Shown here: one piece after another, positions 60,531-64,000 of the stretch
Position numbering within the stretch: position 1 is the stretch's first letter
How the letters are laid out: each line of letters begins with the position of its first letter
NCBI RefSeq assembly: GCF_026343945.1
Contig: NZ_JAPKNJ010000001.1
Coordinates: 1,488,001-1,552,000 of the forward strand
Length of the DNA: 64,000 nucleotides
Direction of reading: 5' to 3'
Source: Kaistia algarum
Lineage (GTDB): Bacteria; Pseudomonadota; Alphaproteobacteria; Rhizobiales; Kaistiaceae
The notes under the pieces: generated by a model
The model's database searches: none
Told to the model about the DNA's origin: nothing
Seen by the model: only the letters and a program-made list of their open reading frames with translations
Program-made: the position numbers and the translations under genes

Positions 60531-61052
60531 CTATTCCGCCGCCCGCGCGGCCGGACGGCGCGCCCAGGGCCGCGTGCCCGCCGGAACCTCGTTGGGCTCG
60601 AAAGCCGGCTGCAGATATTCGGGAACCTCGGGCCAGCGGCCTTCGGCGAGGCCCTTGATGACCAGCGGATTTTCCGTCTCGAAGGCGTCGAAGCCGACGC
60701 GCTTCAGAAGCGGAATCTGGTCGAGGAAGAAATCGCCGATCGCCCGAAGCTCGCCAGCGAAACCATCCCGCTCGCGCAGGAGACGGCCGACCGAGAAGGC
60801 GCGGCCATCGGCGAATTTCGGCAGCGAGGCGGCGATGACCGCGATCCGCGGCAGGTCCTGCACGATGGAAGGCCAATCCGTACCCGGATCGATGCGAACA
60901 CCGAACGGAGTGGAGCGGGCGAGCAGCGCCTCGCGCTCGTCCCGGAATCGCGCCAGCGACACGATCACCGCCTCGCCATTCAAGATTTCCGCGTCGTCGC
61001 CGACATGGCGAAAACCGTCCTCGACGAAGGTTCCGTTCTTGAAGAGTGCCAT
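60531..61052 (-). CDS. DUF934 family protein (sulfate reduction operon)
   Basis: A 173-residue cytosolic protein of the DUF934 family, which travels with siroheme sulfite reductases in proteobacteria. Seen: DWPSIVQDLPRIAVIAASLPKFADGRAFSVGRLLRERDGFAGELRAIGDFFLDQIPLLKRVGFDAFE. The RIDPGTDW and FETENPLVIKGLAEGRWPEVPEYL segments are typical. No catalytic motif; likely an accessory protein for sulfite reduction. ATG 61052 is chosen; the cysH stop (61054) is one base away. Confidence 0.9.
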   Translation of the reverse strand: MALFKNGTFVEDGFRHVGDDAEILNGEAVIVSLARFRDEREALLARSTPFGVRIDPGTDWPSIVQDLPRIAVIAASLPKFADGRAFSVGRLLRERDGFAGELRAIGDFFLDQIPLLKRVGFDAFETENPLVIKGLAEGRWPEVPEYLQPAFEPNEVPAGTRPWARRPAARAAE

Positions 61053-61053
61053 T

Positions 61054-61824
61054 TCAGATGCCGCTTCCGTCGCTCTCGCCAAGGTGGATACCACATTCCG
61101 TCTTGTCGAGGCCACGCCAGCGGCCGGCGCGCTCGTCCTCGCCCGGTTTCACCTTGGAGGTGCAGGGCTGGCAGCCGATCGAGGGGTAGCCTTGCGCCAC
61201 CAGAGGATGCCTCGGAAGGTCCTGCTCGGCCAGATAGGATTTGAGTTCGGCCGACGACCAGGAAACCAGCGGATTGACCTTGATCCGGGCGCCGTCGAGC
61301 TCGAAGAACTGGATCTCGGCCCGCGTCGCCGCCTGGAAGCGCTTGCGGCCCGTAAACCAGGCGTCGAAGCCGGCAAGCGCGCGCGTCAGCGGCTCGGTCT
61401 TGCGGATGTGGCAGCATTGGTCCGCATCGGTCATCCAGAGCGCCTTGTATCGGTCCTTCTCGGCGAGCGCCGCCGGGTCGGGCGCGACGGTGCGCACATT
61501 GGTGAGGCCCAACCGATCGATCAGCGTATCGCGATAGGCGAGCGTCTCGGGGAACAGCCGCTGCGTGTCGATGAAGACGACGGGCACGGTGCGGTCGACC
61601 GAGGCGACGACATGCAGCAGCACAGCCGATTCGGCGCCGAAGGACGAGACCAGCGCGATCCGGCCCGGAAACAGGTCGAACAGGGCGCGCTCGACGATCT
61701 CGCGCGAGGAGAGGTTGCTGAAGCGCGCATTGAGGGTCGCCGCTTCGTCGAGACCGGCGTTTTCATGATCGAAAGGCGGAATATCGACCGCGGCGCCCGG
61801 AAAGCCGAGATCAAGCCGTGCCAT
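61054..61824 (-). CDS. cysH: APS/PAPS reductase
   Basis: A 256-residue adenylyl-sulfate reductase of the CysH family, which reduces activated sulfate to sulfite with thioredoxin. Seen: RIALVSSFGAESAVLLHVVA (nucleotide binding), the iron-sulfur ligands in MTDADQCCHIRKTEPL and GYPSIGCQPCTSKV, marking the [4Fe-4S] APS-reductase type, and the active Cys in DKTECGIHLGE. ATG 61824 overlaps the cysI stop by 14 bases; DUF934 follows. The enzyme uses APS directly, so no cysC kinase is needed in the immediate operon. Confidence 0.95.
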   Translation of the reverse strand: MARLDLGFPGAAVDIPPFDHENAGLDEAATLNARFSNLSSREIVERALFDLFPGRIALVSSFGAESAVLLHVVASVDRTVPVVFIDTQRLFPETLAYRDTLIDRLGLTNVRTVAPDPAALAEKDRYKALWMTDADQCCHIRKTEPLTRALAGFDAWFTGRKRFQAATRAEIQFFELDGARIKVNPLVSWSSAELKSYLAEQDLPRHPLVAQGYPSIGCQPCTSKVKPGEDERAGRWRGLDKTECGIHLGESDGSGI

Positions 61825-63469
61825 AGAGCGCCTCCTTGAACGGCGCCTGGCCGAGGCGGCGATAGGCGGCGAGGAAGGACTCGTCGGGCGAAGTGCGGCT
61901 GGCGAGATAGGTGTTCACCAAGGTCTCGACCGCGTCGACGATCGTCTCCGTCGAGAAGCCATGGCCGATGATGTGGCCGATCGCGGCATCCTCCGCGCCC
62001 GAGCCGCCGAGCGAGATCTGGTAAAATTCCTCGCCCTTCTTCTCGACGCCCAGAATGCCGATATGGCCGACATGGTGATGGCCGCAGGCATTGATGCAGC
62101 CGGAGATCTTGATCTTCAATTCGCCGATTTCGCGCTGGCGGGCGGTATCGCCGAAACGCTGCGAGATGCGCTGGGCGAGCGGGATCGAGCGGGCATTGGC
62201 GAGCGCGCAGTAATCGAGGCCCGGACAGGCGATGATGTCGGTGACGAGCCCGGCATTGGCGACGGCGAGATCGGCGGCGACAAGCGCATCGTAAATGGCG
62301 CGAAGATCTGTCTCCGCCACATGCGGCAGGATCAGGTTCTGCTCATGGCTGACGCGGATCTCGTCATGGGCGAAACGCTCGGCGATGTCGGCAACGGCGT
62401 CCATCTGGTCGGCGGTCGCGTCGCCCGGCGTGCCGCCGATCGCCTTCAGCGATATGGTCACGGACACATGGCCAGGCACACGATGCGGGAAGGTGTTGCG
62501 GGTGACGAAGGCGTCGAATTCGGGATCGGCGCGGCGCGCTTTCGCGAGGTCCGCGCTCGGCGGTAGCGGGCGCAGAGCATCGGGGGCCGCGAAATAGGCG
62601 CGGATGCGCTCGACCTCGTCGGCGGGCAGCTTGAGCGCGCCATGGCGGATGCGCTCCCACTCTTCCTCGACCTGGCGCCCGATCTCATCCGCGCCGGTTT
62701 CGTGGACGAGGATCTTGATACGTGCCTTGTACTTGTTATCGCGCCTGCCGTTCAGATTATAAACGCGAAGGATCGCCTCGCTGTAGGAAAGAAGATCCTC
62801 TTCCGGCAGGAAGTCGCGGATCTTCTTGGCGATCATCGGCGTGCGGCCCTGGCCGCCACCAATATAGACGGCGAAGCCGATGCGGCCGGCCTCGTCGCGC
62901 TTCAGCTGCAGGCCGATGTCATGGACCTGGATCGCGGCGCGGTCGCGCTCGGCGCCGGTGACGGCGACCTTGAACTTCCTCGGCAGGAACAGGAATTCGG
63001 GGTGCAGCGAGGACCATTGCCGCAAGATCTCGGCATAGGGCCGCGGATCGGCGACCTCGTCGGCGGCGGCGCCGGCGAAATGATCCGCCGTGACGTTGCG
63101 GATGCAATTGCCCGAGGTCTGGATCGCGTGCATCTCGACCTCGGCCAGTTCGGCCAGGATATCGGGGATGTCCGAGAGCTTCGGCCAGTTGAACTGCAAA
63201 TTCTGCCGCGTTGTGAAATGACCATAGCCACGATCGTAGCGGCGCGCGATATGCGCCAGCTTGCGCATCTGCCGGCCATTCAGCGTGCCATAGGGCACGG
63301 CAATGCGCAGCATATAGGCATGGAGCTGCAGATAGACGCCGTTCTGCAGGCGCAGCGGCTTGAACTGGTCCTCGGTCAATTCGCCGGAAACGCGGCGCTC
63401 GACCTGGTCGCGGAACTGCGCGACGCGGGCCTGCACGAACTCATGGTCGAACTCGTCGTAGCGATACAT
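61811..63469 (-). CDS. cysI: Siroheme-dependent sulfite reductase (nitrite/sulfite reductase hemoprotein)
   Basis: A 552-residue reductase that takes sulfite to sulfide with six electrons. Seen: the repeated ferredoxin-like lobes (GYGHFTTRQNLQFNW, QTSGNCIRNVTADHFAG), siroheme/[4Fe-4S] ligands in IIACPGLDYCALANARS and ISGCINACGHHHVGHIGILG, with both CxxxxxC and CxxxC motifs. ATG 63469 is chosen (a GTG at 63472 also fits). Stop overlaps cysH by 14 bases. No cysJ flavoprotein here; a plant-type ferredoxin ends the operon. Upstream are DUF2849 and cysG, which makes the siroheme cofactor. Confidence 0.95.
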   Translation of the reverse strand: MYRYDEFDHEFVQARVAQFRDQVERRVSGELTEDQFKPLRLQNGVYLQLHAYMLRIAVPYGTLNGRQMRKLAHIARRYDRGYGHFTTRQNLQFNWPKLSDIPDILAELAEVEMHAIQTSGNCIRNVTADHFAGAAADEVADPRPYAEILRQWSSLHPEFLFLPRKFKVAVTGAERDRAAIQVHDIGLQLKRDEAGRIGFAVYIGGGQGRTPMIAKKIRDFLPEEDLLSYSEAILRVYNLNGRRDNKYKARIKILVHETGADEIGRQVEEEWERIRHGALKLPADEVERIRAYFAAPDALRPLPPSADLAKARRADPEFDAFVTRNTFPHRVPGHVSVTISLKAIGGTPGDATADQMDAVADIAERFAHDEIRVSHEQNLILPHVAETDLRAIYDALVAADLAVANAGLVTDIIACPGLDYCALANARSIPLAQRISQRFGDTARQREIGELKIKISGCINACGHHHVGHIGILGVEKKGEEFYQISLGGSGAEDAAIGHIIGHGFSTETIVDAVETLVNTYLASRTSPDESFLAAYRRLGQAPFKEALYGTA

Positions 63470-63472
63470 CAC

Positions 63473-63787
63473 TCAACTCGCTTGGTTGGCAGCGCGCTCG
63501 GCCAGTTCCGCCTCGCCATAGGCGACAGTCGGACCCTTGGCGGCGCGGATCCGCTCGCGAAGTCGCAGCGGTACCGGAATCCCTTCGGCAAGCTCGACGT
63601 CGATCTCATAGGGTTCGACGACGATCTGCGCGTCGCTCTGCGCCTTGGCATAGGCCAGCGCCTCGTCCAATTCGCCCGTGCCGATGATCCGCGAATGCGC
63701 CAGTTCGATCGACCAGCCGCCGGAAGGTGTCAGGAAGACGACAAGGCCGCCGCGCAAATCATTGGCCGTGATGATCTTCTGGCTCAT
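63473..63787 (-). CDS. DUF2849 family protein
   Basis: A 104-residue protein of the DUF2849 family, found only next to sulfite reductase genes in alphaproteobacteria. Seen: IITANDLRGGLVVFLTPSGGWSIELAHSRIIG and DEALAYAKAQSDAQIVVEPYEIDVEL. Function unknown, probably accessory to sulfate assimilation. ATG 63787; the stop is 3 bases from the cysI start, and cysG precedes it by 9 bases, so all are one operon. Confidence 0.9.
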   Translation of the reverse strand: MSQKIITANDLRGGLVVFLTPSGGWSIELAHSRIIGTGELDEALAYAKAQSDAQIVVEPYEIDVELAEGIPVPLRLRERIRAAKGPTVAYGEAELAERAANQAS

Positions 63788-63796
63788 GCCGCTCCC

Positions 63797-64000
63797 TCAC
63801 GCCGCCATGGCCGCGAGCGGCAGCGGCGATACGCCCAGCGCGCTTTCCGCGATCACGCGGCCGACAATGATGACCACCGGGCCGTCCAGTTCGGGCTTGC
63901 CGGCGAGCGCGGCCAGTTCGTCCAGCCGGCCGGCATAGGCCTTGCGATCCTCGCGCGAGGCATTCTCGACGACGGCAACCGGGGTCGAGGGCGCGATGCC
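63797..64000 (-). CDS. cysG: Siroheme synthase/uroporphyrinogen methyltransferase, C-terminal end (window truncated)
   Basis: The last 67 residues of a methyltransferase whose beginning lies beyond the window. Seen: TPVAVVENASRED, then DGPVVIIVGRVIAESALGVSPL, the conserved end of uroporphyrin-III C-methyltransferase (CobA/CysG). This enzyme starts the siroheme branch, supplying the cofactor for the sulfite reductase downstream. Stop TGA at 63797-63799, 9 bases from the DUF2849 start. Whether the full protein also has the N-terminal dehydrogenase/ferrochelatase part cannot be seen. Confidence 0.85.
   Translation of the reverse strand, partial: GIAPSTPVAVVENASREDRKAYAGRLDELAALAGKPELDGPVVIIVGRVIAESALGVSPLPLAAMAA

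Overview
The window looks like chromosomal DNA from an alphaproteobacterium of the order Hyphomicrobiales (Rhizobiales). The evidence is the GC-rich coding sequence with long antisense ORFs, the block murA - DUF2948 - hisD - UPF0262 - LMW phosphatase - maf - yacG - tRNA-Phe, the sulfate-reduction order cysG - DUF2849 - cysI - cysH - DUF934, the TauE/TIGR02186 pair behind a PodJ-like gene, and a UPF0262/DUF6460/DUF2948 repertoire typical of that order. The genus cannot be named from the sequence alone. About 65 protein genes, two tRNAs and several regulatory or hairpin elements are supported. The first gene and the last gene run off the window.

Layout. 0-9.4 kb: end of a sugar/hydroxyacid dehydrogenase module (D-2-hydroxyacid dehydrogenase, ribitol-dehydrogenase-like SDR), a membrane metallophosphoesterase divergent from a MurJ-like flippase, a UspA protein with an upstream FNR/FixK-type box, an OpgG/OpgD glucan protein and L-2-hydroxyglutarate oxidase. 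9.4-11.5 kb: an AT-richer accessory patch with two unrecognised genes (a cytosolic 312-aa protein and a 4-TM protein) abutting tRNA-Thr. 11.7-18.3 kb: the conserved murA-to-tRNA-Phe block, interrupted by an AT-rich 6-TM protein gene. 18.4-23 kb: DUF805 protein, then a flavin oxidoreductase and a 1-Cys peroxiredoxin divergent from a BTAD/TPR regulator. 23-27.2 kb: an arsenic operon arsR-arsC-acr3-arsC-arsK with overlapping genes, divergent from a DUF6428 gene, sharing an operator-like palindrome.

27.2-35.8 kb: a catabolic locus with an IclR regulator, a sugar-type ABC importer lacking its ATPase, a threonine-dehydratase/EutB-like enzyme, an AstE/EutE-like deacylase, an MBL hydrolase, an SDR and a RidA protein. 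A nearly identical 15-nt motif lies upstream of the binding-protein gene and between the SDR and RidA genes. 35.9-45.2 kb: a second catabolic locus with a ROK regulator, a ribose/fructose-type ABC importer, an SDR, a SelA-like PLP enzyme, an isochorismatase-fold hydrolase and an amidohydrolase that has lost canonical deaminase residues.

45.2-54.8 kb: a divergent SSS-like membrane protein, prolyl aminopeptidase, a periplasmic coiled-coil protein, a MerR regulator, a 1082-residue PodJ-like polarity protein with Sel1 repeats, and the TauE/TIGR02186 pair. 54.9-60.2 kb: the ligase-associated DNA repair set (exonuclease, ATP-dependent ligase, Lhr-like helicase). 60.2-64 kb: the assimilatory sulfate reduction operon, read leftward, ending in a 2Fe-2S ferredoxin that is a plausible electron donor for the sulfite reductase.

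The best candidates for something undescribed are the two-gene accessory patch at 9.9-11.3 kb and the IclR-controlled pathway at 27.2-35.7 kb, which combines EutB/EutE-type enzymes with a sugar-type importer.
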